Position numbers and translations under genes: made by a program. From assembly GCA_963514095.1 (NCBI GenBank), contig OY741277.1:11379137-11443136 (forward strand): a stretch of DNA of 64,000 nt, read 5' to 3'. Below the pieces are notes generated by a model, which had not been told where the DNA came from, searched no databases, and saw only the letters and a list, made by a program, of their open reading frames with translations. The DNA comes from Eutrigla gurnardus (Eukaryota; Chordata; Actinopteri; Perciformes; Triglidae). Position 1 is the first letter of the stretch; every line of letters starts with the position of its first letter. This document shows positions 1 to 16,000 of this stretch, piece after piece.

Positions 1-117
1 GCTTTCAGTTTCGCCTTTGTTAATCAGGGTACATCGTAATCTTATTTGCTCGTAGTTTAGTCGATTCTCCGCCTCACAGCATGCTAACGCAGCATCACCG
101 TGTGTTTATTCCTGCAG

Positions 118-2687
<2,570 letters not shown>

Positions 2688-4068
2688 ACACACCCTCTCT
2701 GGTGATGGGGCTCTCTGGCCACATTTCAAGACATAGCAGCACAATAGCCAACTGTCTCACGTCACTTAAACCAGTTATTCAGATAAGAGTTTGGTCACAT
2801 TGTGTTTTTGTCCTGAAAACTTGAGAGGACACCCACTATAACTTCGCTATATTCAGAAATGATTCATGCAAGCAAGAAGAATCAGACAGCCTGTTTTGGA
2901 TTATGTCCAGACCTAATTTACGTAAAATGACACAGCTCAATGTGGCTGGTATTCACAACCGAATTGAGTTAACTCCCATCAGTGGCTGTGTTTTCACGTA
3001 CAAAATTTACTTTGTCATACATACATCCTGGTATTGTGAAATGTGGCAGTTGGCTACTGTGCATATGAAAAAGGAACATGGGCACTGATGAGTGAAATCT
3101 CAAGTCTTTCATTGAATCCTTCAATTTTCTCATTACTGTTGCAAAGGCAATGCTATCAGATTTGAAAATCGTGCACCATTGCTTATTAAAATGGTAATGA
3201 GGCCAACTGTTATTAAAGACCAGAAAGAGGTTTGGTCTCTGGGGGTAATTTACTAATCCGGAACAATGACAGTTTTCCTCCTATTCCCCTGACTGTACTT
3301 CATTAGTATCCCTCAAATACTAGTAATGAGCATCAGCAAAAGGGAGGATGCAATGGAAAGTTTTGTGATTTTTACAGTTATTATCTGGATGCCTCTACAG
3401 CAGTTTTACACGATGTACTTTTTTTCAGGCTAGAAACTATTCTAGAGTTTGTATTTTCTCTTCTGGTATCTGTCACTTATTCAAATAAAAGATGATGAGA
3501 ATATGTTGACTGTGTGTTTTGAATCAATATGCATAGTTTTTTGGAATTGGCAGTTTGAAGCAGTACATTTTAAATGCAAACGTGCTCTCAGTACACGGTT
3601 GGTGTGTCGTACATAATGAGCGCGCGCTAGTAGTACGCAGTTCGAGGCAGAGCGCGCTAAAACATCTACCGGAACACCTTTTCACATTTCAAACGTATCC
3701 CTCCGCCGATGTTATATTTAAACAAATATACGGCGACTGTTAGAACAACCAACCAGAAACACGGGCTGTATCGTATAGTCGGCAAAGTTGCTGAATTATA
3801 ATACTATTTGCGAGTTTGCTTAATTTGCCATTTTGCCAAGAGATCTAATTTTCCTGGCGGTAGCGCTTATCCAGTTACCTCATAACCACCGATGACGTTT
3901 ATGGCGCCAGAAATCAAGGGTTTAGTGAGGAGGCTGTGCTCGTCAGCTGGCGGGTATTTGCCGTTATCTGTGCTATGTTGTTGTCACCGTAATCATTAGA
4001 CATCTCAAGGCAAAGTAGTGGCTAGTAATCCATCGTTCGTGCTAGTATACGGTCGGTTCGAAGTCAAG
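2688..4068 (+). other. psma2 3' UTR and atad2 promoter/5' UTR
   Basis: The first part is the psma2 3' UTR, with a canonical AATAAA at 3484-3489 that places cleavage near 3510. The rest up to 4068 is the atad2 promoter and 5' leader. It is CpG-richer around 3600-3960 and contains a GGCGCC palindrome at about 3904 and TGACG at about 3893. ATAD2 is an E2F target in mammals, but no perfect E2F site (TTTSSCGC) was found. No other gene is seen here. Confidence 0.6.
3484..3489 (+). terminator. psma2: psma2 polyadenylation signal
   Basis: AATAAA, about 800 bp after the psma2 stop and followed within 30 nt by T/G-rich sequence. It is the best candidate for the end of the transcript. Confidence 0.7.
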
Positions 4069-7000
4069 ATGGTGATACTACGCAGCAGCAGCGGTGCCGG
4101 AGCTGAGTCGGGGGCAACAACTCCGAAGAGGAGGTCGATGGAGTTGGAAACGAGCACCGAGTTTCTGTCGCTGCTTCCCGCGTCGCAGAGAAAGTCCGCC
4201 CGGCTGACCCGGTCCTCCTCCCAGGCCCTGGATGACAGCTTCAGCAGCACCGAAAACAACATGGTGAATGTGAGCATGTACACCTCGGCAGCTGGCCGGA
4301 TAACTCGATCATTTGGTTGCTGTATAGCTAGATTATCTATGAACAAAACTTTGCTGTGCTGGCTTTGCTAGCGTGCTAAGCTAACTAGCCACCGTGTCAG
4401 ATTGTCACTTAACGTTATTGACAAATGATGTACAGTAGCACTTGTTAACGTTTCACCCCAACTCGCATGTCTACTTGATCTCGGTCGATTGATGTGTATC
4501 GTACATGTCATCAAAATGACAGTTATTAAACTGTTTAAATTGTAATGTCATAGTTACTAGACAAGGTTGTTAAGAAGCGTATATCCCTGACATCAGATGT
4601 CATAAGTGTCTCTGGCAAGGTGTTTTTTTGTGGAGGAAGTAAATCTGTTCATTCATTAGTTTATTAACTTAACAGTTAGTTTCGCTTTAACTGTGCAATG
4701 TTATCAGATTGATGGGTTACTTCAACAGATACTTTTCAGAAAGTAAGTTATTGAATGTGCCTAATAGACTGTAACTCGTAATTTGACTCTGCCAGGGATG
4801 TACTGACATGAAGAAGGATGAGGGAAGTGGACTCCATCACTCACTGAGGACCCGAGGACAGAGAGTGAAACTAGAGGTCTCTTTTGCTGACATCGAGCCA
4901 AAGACCAGCTCCCCTGTGAATGATGCCAACACTGGAGGAGGATGCCTCAGGTAATTTAACTTCTGCAAGTGCAAGCGTTTTTATCCTGGCAATCAAAGTT
5001 TGAGATTATTCCATTAAAACTTTACATAAAATGCACTCAACCTTACTATTGAGGACAAGTCCCCGGTTTTCTGATTAAGTGTGGAAAGAATCCATCAAAG
5101 GATTCTTTGGAACTTAAATAGTATTAATTGTCCAGAATATTTCTAATTTTGTACATTGGTAACTAGCCACGTGACCTACATATTACATAGATGAATACAT
5201 TCCCAAAATATATGTTTAACATCAAACATCTTTATGTAAAGCCTATGTTGGGAGTATACAATCTTTTCAGAATGTGTGCATGACTATGCACATTTTTAAC
5301 ACTTGGCTAATGACAATATACATGTGGAATTTATTAGATTTTGATGTGTCCTCCTTCTCTTCAGGAAATCTTCCAGGCTGCAGAGAGAGGGAAACACATC
5401 AGGTGGCAGGCAGCAAGCAGGTACAGTGTCATTTCTTTACAAAGATCCCTAATGATCCTAAATACTACAGCACACAAAGCACCTTTAGCAGCATTTAGTG
5501 ATTAGGAAGTGTCTATACTACTACTAAACTGACAAAAACTGTTTCCGTTACCGCTGGTGTTCCAGATACTGTAGAGGGGTCATCCACTCCCAAGAGGAGT
5601 CGTTTTGATCTGCCAAGCAGAGAAGGGGAGGAAGAGGAGGAGGATCAATCCGTACGACGCAGTTCCCGAATTACCAGATACAAACTGAATTCCCGTAATC
5701 AGTCAGTGCTCTACGACCGCCTCATCACCAAGTAAGTTCAGTAACATTCAATCCAACTTCTTTTGGCTCCTACCTCACTGCTTCACGTCAACATAATGCT
5801 GGTCTACCATGACACGTAGTATCTAACAAATACATTGATATAAACCATAGGTTGTGGGTGAAGTAATTAGATTAGAGATAGGCACACATGGTGAGAACAA
5901 CTTTGATAAAATGGTATACGTTTTTCCTCTGATTGTCCCTCAGCACGGCCGAAGCTGTTCTCCAGAAGATGGACGACATGCAGAAGATGAGACGCAGACT
6001 GAGGAGCAGAGATAGAGACAATGAAAATGAGGTAATAACCCACACAGGAAACTTAATTTTCTCATTTCAAACTGTTGCGTTGTTCATGCTTCTGAACTGA
6101 ATTAATCAGCATTTGACTGGTTTCCCCTGAGCAGCTTGGTGTGTACACCAGAGGCAGAATGACAAGGTCTCTGAGGACAGATGTGGAGAGTAAAGACACA
6201 GAGGAGGAGAACCAAGGTGAGATGGATTTTAAGATACTACATGGCGTACTACAGACACGAGAAAAACACAACTTCTATGTAGCTAAATCAAAAGCAGAAT
6301 TGGTTAAAATTATAATTCAACATTTTTCCTAATTCACAGGAGGGGATGAGGACGATCACGACGAAGAGGAGGGGGAAGTGGGAGAAGAGGCGGAGGAGGA
6401 GGAAGACGAAGAGGATGGCGAGGATGAGGAGGATGAGGAAGAAGAAAATCAGCAGCGCTATGACTTCAGACAGCGAAAGACTGTGGTTCGCTACCAGGCA
6501 CCACAGGATGGTACTGCTTTTGTTCAGCTAGATCATATCTTTTAAATGGCAGATATATCATGGGAAAGGTTGGAAACATTACATGAAAATTACAATTGGA
6601 CCTAAATGCAAATTAAGGGCATTTCCACTAGAGCCTTTTTAATTACTGTTTGTAGTTTCTACCAAAATTACAAATCATAGTATTCAAGTTGGTTTCAATT
6701 ACTTTATCGGAGATCTTAGCATACCCTTATTTGGACGGTAACGCTACTCTACTCAGCAAAGTATTAAGAATTTTTGAAGCACATTTTGCACAAGAGAAAA
6801 TAGATAAATGACATTCAGTACTTTTCTTGGTTGTCAGCTCAAGGTCGAGTCACATTCATTACCTAGTTGAATAATTTGTGAAATCTGTAAGATTATTGAT
6901 GTATGTTATCGTTGTCTTAGAACCCAGAGAGCCCAGGAAACGTAGCATGTACTTCAAGGACCACTCGTCTCCTACCAGACGCAGGTTTAGATTCAGCTCA

Positions 7001-10000
7001 ACGGCCCCCAGGAGCCCCTACAACAGGAGAAGAACCAGCAGGTTAGTATGACAGCCACCGAGAAATATAACATCTATTATAAAGGGATCTGTTTTCTTAG
7101 TTACACTTGATGTACTGATTAATATCTTACGAAATACTGTTAGAACTTACTGTAGCAGTCAGATCATTATCACAGTTGCAATCATCGCAACCCTGTGGGT
7201 CATAGTACTGTCTGTTGTAGCCATTAGTATTGACACCGCATGTAAAATCAACCCCAAAATTCCTCTCTTTTTTTTCTGATTCTCTTCATCCCAACCTCAG
7301 GAGTAGTTCTGAGAGGTAAGACCCTCACTACTTGTCCATGTTGGTGTTTATTATTAGTCTGTAGTTTGTTTTTGGGTTGCTGTCTGTCTCTGCTAGCACT
7401 GTAGTTGTTGGGAGGTTTGGAATATTTGGGTGACAGGATAGTTGAAGTATTGATGTGAGCCAAACTTCACCAGAACATAATCATTGACTTAGCCTTGTTT
7501 AACTTTGGAACAAAGAAAGACCTTTTGTTTGAAAGCTGAGTTTCTGTGAAACAGTATCTTGTGTTTTTCTTTTTACAATGTTTGAATAGTGTTTTCTTGG
7601 TTTATCACATTGAGCCTTTAAGACCAATTCTGTGTGTCAAGCCTTCCTTCCTTGTTTGTTTGTTTGTTTGTTTGTTTGTTTGTTTTGGGGCTGAGAGTAA
7701 CATAATAAAAAAAATATTTAAGTAGCAAAAAAGAAACAACCATTACAGAAATGTTGTTGGGACTGTTTCTTAGTATATTAATACAGATTGGACGAGAGAT
7801 AATGTTATTTATGTTGCCTTTGCAGAAGAAGACATGCCATCCATAGTAGTGACTCCACTTCTTCATCTTCAGACGAAGAGAAATTTCAGAGACGGAGAAG
7901 TAAGAACAGGAGCATGCCAGTCAACAGGTGAGAGCATCAGCAGCAGCTGTCATATAGTGCAGGTAGACAACAGTAGTGTTCTTTAGCACAACGTTTGGTG
8001 TTAGAGGGTTTGAAGAGTAACTTTTGTACTATAATTACAATAGGTCACCAAATTTACAATTCTCAACCAAATAATGTTTACTGTGGCTATTTTATTAAAT
8101 TGTAATTATTGAATGTCTTTTGTTGCGTTTTCCATTTCTTTCCAACAGATGTCTGCCTATGAACCTTGTGAAAGACGACCTGCTGGGTATTCACAAGGAC
8201 AGGATGAAGATTGGAGCAAGCCTTGCTGATGTGGACCCCATGCTTATAGACAAGACGGTAAGCTGCATGCTAGATGGATGGATGCAAACAAATATTACTG
8301 CATTGACAAAATGTAGAATTTCAGGGTGCTTCTTCAAAAATAGCAAAGTAAGGAGACATACAATATTTCATCTTTAAAATGTTTTAGCACATTTAAATCA
8401 AAATAAAGTGTAAGCCTGTGCCTTTTTTATATGGTAACTACTGAGGATAAAAACAAAGCCTTATGTTACTGCTAATACAAACGTGATGACTGGATGATTG
8501 TACAGTCCGTAATAGTATTATGAGTAAACAATCCTAACCTTACACTATTTGTCTCCCAGGTGCGATTTGAAAGCATTGGAGGTTTGAGCAGACACATCTC
8601 AGCACTGAAGGAGATGGTGGTGTTTCCTCTCCTCTACCCAGAAGTCTTTGAGAGGTTCAAGATACAGCCTCCCAGGTAAACAATATTTTTGTTTTTGTTG
8701 AGAAGATATCATGTGATTAAATAGTTTCGCATTCTATATCCATGTGACTTAATATCACATTTACTGTATGCTTTAAAGAAAAAAACAAAACGATCTGACT
8801 TGTTTTGACTTGACCTTTTATGAGTCATATCAGTGGAGAGAGTTTTGTCATCACCATAAGACATTTTTTATTTAACCCTTTCTTTGTCTTAATTGGTTTC
8901 TGTTACATGTTTGTCCTTTTCTTCTCAGATTTTACAATATCTTCTTTAACATTGCAGATTGGGTTGTACCAGTTAATCTCTAAGAAACACCCATTATTGG
9001 TCTTATTTTGGTCATGTTTTCTCTTGTTTTAGGGGCTGTCTGTTTTACGGTCCTCCAGGCACAGGGAAAACCCTCGTGGCCAGAGCGCTGGCCAATGAGT
9101 GCAGTCAGGGCGAAAGAAAGGTTTCTTTCTTTATGAGGAAAGGAGCTGACTGCCTCAGTAAGTGGGTGGGAGAATCTGAGAGACAGCTACGTCTGCTTTT
9201 TGACCAGGTAACCCAAACTCCTCATCAACTTGCAATATACATTTTGGGAAAGATGGGAATTGTTTCATTTCTCTTTGATACAAGCATGGTTGGTCAGTGT
9301 TTTATAACAAAATGGAAAGCTCAACAAAAAAGACCAGAAAACATTTATTGTTGTTATTATCAAGTATCAGGGCAATCTGATTGATTGAATTCTTAATGGA
9401 TGGTTCCTAGGCGTACCAGATGCGTCCATCCATCATCTTCTTTGATGAAATTGATGGTTTGGCTCCAGTCAGGTCCAGCCGACAGGACCAGATTCACAGG
9501 TGAGCAGCAGCCCTCTTCTCAATGTTGTACAGTGTGATGATTGTACTGAGATTGGCAAGTGTAAAATGTACTGAGTGGACCAATGAAAATAGGTGTCCGG
9601 TATGATGCCAAATTACACTCACTTGCACTCAAGGTTGAATTGATTGGATTTGGTGGCCAATGGTCACTGTGACCATAACTCAAGAATTCATGACATGAAT
9701 TTGACAAAGTGATGATATTTTGGACAGACAAGATGTAAACTATAACTTCTCTAGTTCAAGGATGCTATCATACTGCCCTTGAAAAAAACAGTGTTGCTGT
9801 TACAAGCAAGTTGTAGTCACTACTGTCCAACAAAATCAGTCTGGCTCCATACCCTACAGTGTTATCTTCTTTGTTACCAGGAGATGGTGTTGACGAGTTG
9901 AACATATAATCTTGGTCTTTTTCTGTCTCTCTAGTTCCATTGTTTCTACCCTACTGGCTCTTATGGATGGATTAGATGGTAGAGGGGAGGTGGTTGTGAT

Positions 10001-13000
10001 AGGAGCTACAAACAGACTGGACTCCATCGACCCAGCACTGAGAAGACCAGGCCGTTTCGACAGAGAGTTCCTCTTTGGCCTGCCAGACAGAGAGGTGAGA
10101 AACTGCAGATCCCCCTAAATACGTAGAGGGGAGAGAGAATGAACATGTTAAATGACAGTAGAAGTCTTTCAACTTGCAAGTGTTGGACCTGAACTTGGTG
10201 TGATCTTTTTCTGTATGGCAGGCGAGAAAGGACATTCTGAAGATCCACACCAAACAGTGGACTCCACCACCTGCCGACACTTTTCTGGAAGAATTGGCGG
10301 ATAAATGTGTTGGTATGTTTGCATTAAGATGGTGCAAAAACAGTGGTCCAACAGTTTGAAAAATACACATCTTGATAAATATGCCCAGTAAAAATAACAA
10401 TTGATTGTCTACAATCTGTCTGTTTTTGTTTCCCAGGTTATTGCGGAGCAGACATCAAGGCAGTTTGTTCAGAGGCTGCCCTGTGTGCATTGCGGCGGTG
10501 CTACCCGCAAATCTACTTCTCATCGCAGAAACTTGTGCTTGATGTCAACTCCATCGCTATCACCAACAAAGACTTTATATGCGCCATGTCCAAGATGGTG
10601 CCTGCTGCCCAGAGGTATTACCAAGCTAACTATACTAACCTCCATTTCCAGTGCCTGGTTCTCCTAAATGGTTCTTAAGTCAATACGATGATACTTGTAA
10701 TTCTTAGGGCAGTAGTGTCACCAGCCAAGGCCCTGATACCTGCCATTCGTCCTCTGCTGAGTGCCACTCTACAGAACATCCTCCAAACTGTCAACAGACT
10801 GTTCCCGCATGCTGAGCAGGGTTTAAAGAAGAGGAAAGACATGGGTGCGGTCTCACTTTGTCTTTTTTTTTCTCTTGTTCTGTTTGGCATTCACTTACTG
10901 CGTTACCTGTCTGTTCTGTTCATGGTCAAATAACTTTCCCCTTGTCCATATTAATTGCCGATTGGTTGTTTATTTGCAGACCCCTCTTTGGGCATCTGGA
11001 GTAACTGCTATGCTGTGTGTTTTTACGTGTTTATTTCCAGATGCGGCCTGTGGTGTGTTTGAGGATGATTTGATGTTCAGTGAGGATGAGAACTCAGAAG
11101 TCTGTTCTAATGGACAGACCTCTCACTCGCAAGACAAAACGCCTGCTGTTAAGGGACTCCTCAGCCTCAACAGGTATCCTCTATTCTTCCCTATTATATT
11201 TTACTTTATTTCTCTCACTTGTAGTTCTATATATGGGAAGTCACTGCTGATTTATCTCAAGTATTTTACTATGTAGTCTTAAGTGTTGAAGTTGTCTTAC
11301 TTCTATTTACTTTATCTTTGTTTTACTTTAGAAGTGCTGCAAGCAGTTTTGTGTCCCAGTGAACCAAATGTTTTTGGCAAGTGAATGAGCCCTTTCATAC
11401 CACTTCTCGCATCTCAGTGTCTCTGTCATATCTCGGTGTGTAGGAGTGTGCTGAGCCACCCGACCTCCTACCGTCCCAGGCTACTTTTGGAGGGCACGCC
11501 AGGCTCAGGACAGAGCACTCACCTGGCTCCTGCTGTCCTCCATGCTCTGGAGAAATTCACCGTGTACACGCTAGACATGGCCGTGTTGTTTGGAGCCAGC
11601 GCAACTGCACCAGAAGAGACTTGTGCTCAGGTAAATGAGATGCATTAATGCAAAATGATTCATGTACATATCATCTGATGGAGACTGGATGTACTCTTGA
11701 GTCTTGCAGCCTTGTCAAATTCAGTGAGTTCTTTTCAATGGACATCACTGGCCAAAATGGCTGCCACAGTGACTGTAGTTCATGGGCCCCACCTCCTTAC
11801 ATCATGGGCAGTGGGGATAAATATGTACTACAGACAAATCCTTGGCAGAGCCATGTTGATGGAAGGGTTGAATGAGACATTGTGCTACTAAAAGTGATGT
11901 CTGGATGTTGTTTATTTATTAAGGCCAACGGTAAAAAAAAATATATATATAAAATTTACAATGACATGAAATGGAAACAGGCTGTAACCTGGGCATGTGT
12001 TTTCTTTTTGTGTGTTTTTTACTTTACGAAGAATTACTATGGGGAACTTTTTAAGTGGTTTTGAAATAGTATATATTTATTACAGATGTTGCTGTATGAC
12101 CTACATAAATAAACAAGAACATCAGCGAGAAGAATGGCTATTCGTCTGGCATGCATATTTGTCATCTGTTTTGGGAAAAAATGACGATTACAGAAATAAT
12201 TTGCATTTAGATTGGCACATTGCCACAGTGGACTTCCAGCCCTTACCATAACTGGATAACAGGAGTTGTACTGCTGACGTATAGTGATACAATTTTATTT
12301 TAGCCACTTCTTCCTATACTCCCTTCCTATACATTTCCTTTCGCAAAGTAGAAAACGGCATCTTCTCGACTAGGCGATCATTAACCAAACTCTTCAGATT
12401 ATGCTACAGCTTGCTCTCTGTTGTTTGAGGGCATGTCGGATGTCTCACTTGGTGACTCACCCTTTACATGTCACCTGTTTCACCCCTGATGAGTTAACAT
12501 GCCTTTATTTCTATATAGTTATTCTTAATGTTTGTCATGCCAGTTCACTAGAAAATGAGCCTCTGTAAAATCGTGTCTCTGCTCTCTAATCTCCTCATCA
12601 TGCCTTTGATTCATGTATTTAGTCTTTTATCATCCTGTCATATTGATCCCCATCTTACCTACTGCAGATCTTTGTTGAAGCAAAGCGGACATCTCCTAGT
12701 ATCCTGTACATACCTCACATCGGTCAGTGGTGGGAAACCGTGGGTCCGACCTTAAGAGCCACCTTCCTCAGCCTGCTCAGCTCCATCCCTCCCTTTGCTC
12801 CAATACTGCTCCTGGCTACATGCAATCTGCACTATGACCACCTCAGTATGGAGGTATGGAAAGTGGAGTGATGCCTAGTTGACTTAGAGTGGTGATACAC
12901 GAGGGCATACCATTTAAGAAAAGAGGTGTCGAGTGAAAATAAGATGTCAGTCTTTTCTCTTTCTTGTCACAGGTGCAGGAGTTGTTTCGGCTGGAGTATG

Positions 13001-16000
13001 GAGAGGTAATCCGTGTCCAGGTCCCCACCAGCAGAGAAAGAAGATACTTCTTTGAGGATCTAATCCTCAATCAGACGGCCAAGGCCCCGGCCTCAAAAAA
13101 GAAAGCTGGTGAGAAATGGATGAGTGTGGTTATGAAATACAGATCCAAGCTAGCTTTGTGTGATCTGTATTTAAGGTGGGCTTTAGTCTCTCTTAAACTA
13201 TCAACATTCTACTTTCTTTAGTGCTCAAAGCATTGGAGGTGCTTCCTGTCGCCCCTCCACCTCCCCCACGTAGGCTGACAGAAGAGGAGACTCGTAGATT
13301 GGAGGAGCAGGAGGAAGATACCCTCAGGGAGCTCCGCCTCTTCCTGCGTGATGTCACCAACCGCCTGTCGCAAGACAAACGCTTCAAGGCTTTTACAAAA
13401 CCTGTGGATTTAGAAGAGGTATCTGTGCCAATTAATTTCATTTTCTCTTTTGATATTCCATATTTAAGCCTTACTATTCCCTTTTCCCCACCGTTGTACT
13501 GACAGCAGCCTCTTTGTCATATTTCTTTTAGGTGCCCGATTATGCTGAAGTGATCAAGAAGCCTATGGACCTGTCAACAGTTCTCTCCAAGATCGACCTC
13601 CATCAGTATGGAACGGCCAAAGAGTTTCTCCAAGATGTGGATCTCATCTGGCAGAATGCTCTGGAATACAACCCAGATAAGGACCCCTCAGGTACACACA
13701 GGGATCAGCAAAATACATACCATCCTCACAGAAGCATACACAGTATTATCACTTACAGTAATCAAATAGTGTAATGCAACAGTTTGAAAAAAAGTTGCAT
13801 TTTTGTTTTCTCCAGACCGTCAGATCCGCCACAGAGCGTGTGCATTGAAGGACACCGTCCATGCGATCATCAGAGATGAACTGGATGAAGACTTTGAGAA
13901 GATTTGTGTGGAGACTAAGGCATCACGTAGCACAAGAGGTGAATGCTGTGTTTATACATTAGGGCTGTTTTTTTTAAAAATCCATTTTCCGATTCATATC
14001 GATCTTCATTTGAATGATCTGCTATCAATTCATAAAGTTGTTGGATTTATCTTTTAATATATGCCATGTCCTGTAGCCTCTGCGTTTGTCTCGTGACTGC
14101 GCAATGAGATCTGTCCATGTGAAGGACTGGTGAACATAGCAGCTGCTCCACTGAAAGTACATTCAGGCCTGAAGGCAGATGTCTGGCAGCATTTCTGATT
14201 TAAAAACAAAAGCAAAGTCTTATGCAAGATGTGCAAACTAGAGGCAAAAAGTTGTGGTTCAATGCCAACGAATAGGATTGACTCAGGATATTTCATTTCA
14301 TTAGAATATGTTGTGAATGTGGAAATTATTACTTTTATGTTTTGGACTGATGACTGGGACAGCGGCGCACACAGCACAAGCTGTAGTGAATGTTTATTCT
14401 TAAACACTAAAGAATACAGGACAAGCTTATATCTTATGCATTTATATGGGCATCCAGAGAAAAGATAAACAGAGACACAACGACGACCTTGCAGGAACTT
14501 TTCATATCAACTCACCCAAAGGTGATTTTTTTAATATATATATACTTTTAATTTCATTCTGAATTCTGAACCTGCACTCTGCTGCCAAACTGGAGACTGG
14601 ATCTGACTCGTGGGATTTACCAGTATTGAAAGCACTTGCTTGACCGGGAGGAAATCCCACAGCATGCACTCTTTCTACAGCAGTGAAGCAGATGCAGCAG
14701 CACCACTCTGTGACTCATGGTTGTTACAGATGTGCTCCAAGGTCTCCAGTCTTATTAAAATGACAGACAGTCTTCTGAGGGTCTGAAAATTGAGGGTTGC
14801 TCTCTCTCCTCCTCTCAGTTGCTGAACAGATTTTGTTCTGTCATTTCGCTGCTTACATGTACGTTTTGCAGCATTAGTTTCATGAAAATGGATTTCATAA
14901 TCCAGCGAAATTGGTATTGAAACTGAAATATCTCCATCCAAATGAATTAATATAAAATTGTGACCTTGTGAATCAATCTGTAGCGATACCCAGCCCTAGT
15001 ATACATGCATGTAGTCAGAAGGCAAATGTCACATGATTAACATAGATGATAAGATAGATGATAAGATAAAATATGTTTAATTTCCCCCTACTTGCCTATT
15101 ATTTTGTCATTTAAGTCTTACTTGATTTTGTGCATTTCTCATCTGTTTGTCTTCAAGTATAACTTTGCACAATTGCATTCACTAAAACCATAGCTTAAGT
15201 TTCAGAATGAATAGTGTGTTACAAGGCTATAGAATGACAAGCATTGTTCCTTGTATTTTTGAATACCTCAGATTGCACCACTGCCCGGTATGCTCCGACG
15301 TTCTACCACGTCCTTCCCACAGCCAAGATCACTGACATAACCCCACAGAGAGAGCTGGCTGGACCCACAGCTGCACTCACTCCCAATACAAGTGCCTCTG
15401 CTGTTAATACACCTAAAAACACAGGTAAAAATGACTGTACTGATAGAAAAAAATGAAGTGATTAACCTTGATGTTTTTGTTGTTTGTTATAGTTATTTCA
15501 TTGCCTTTTGTTCCTCCAGCCCATAAGAAGAAAAGACGGAGGAGTCGCTGGTCCGCTGGCTTATATTCAAAGAAAAGGTCTTCCTGCTCTCCTCACATGT
15601 CCAGAGATGATGAACACTTAGAGTCTGATGAGGAGGATGGGGACGATGAGGAGGAGGTTGAGAAGGGAGGAGAAGCAGAGTGTGATGAGGGGACTGGAGG
15701 AGAGGAGGACCAGATGATTGATGTAGACTCAGGGTCTGCACCAGCCAAGGAAGGTAGCTTTGGGCCCGTTTCAAAGGAACAGGACAGTCAGGAGGGAGCA
15801 GAGGAGAGGAGTCAAGCTGCTGAGGATGAGGTTATCCTGTGTGAAAGAGGGAAAGCAGAAAATGATGACCAGACTGAGAACAAAAAAAAGGTGGTTGAAG
15901 TCACAGATCAACCAGGACAGTCACAGGAAAACAAAGTGTTGACAAAGGCAGGACAGGAGATCAGCGAAATCATTTCAGTAAACACTAACCAGGATGAGAC

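Noticed and set aside
1..60. Possible psma2 first exon at the window start
   Set aside because: The first bases contain TTTCAG but give no MAERGYSF-like frame or donor; exon 1 must lie before the window.
3840..3960. Canonical E2F site upstream of atad2
   Set aside because: GGCGCCAGAAA and CCTGGCGG resemble E2F sites but neither matches TTTSSCGC; not called as a site.
4005..4346. 113-codon minus-strand frame over atad2 exon 1
   Set aside because: Shadow of the real exon on the opposite strand; no family similarity.
14675..14941. Minus-strand open frame inside the hAT relic as transposase
   Set aside because: No catalytic or dimerisation motifs; the BED-like frame is on the plus strand and is broken.
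15468..15519. N-terminal extension of the 271-codon open frame at 15468
   Set aside because: It reads through intron sequence; the acceptor at 15519 (TTCCTCCAG) and the phase show that the atad2 exon starts at 15520.
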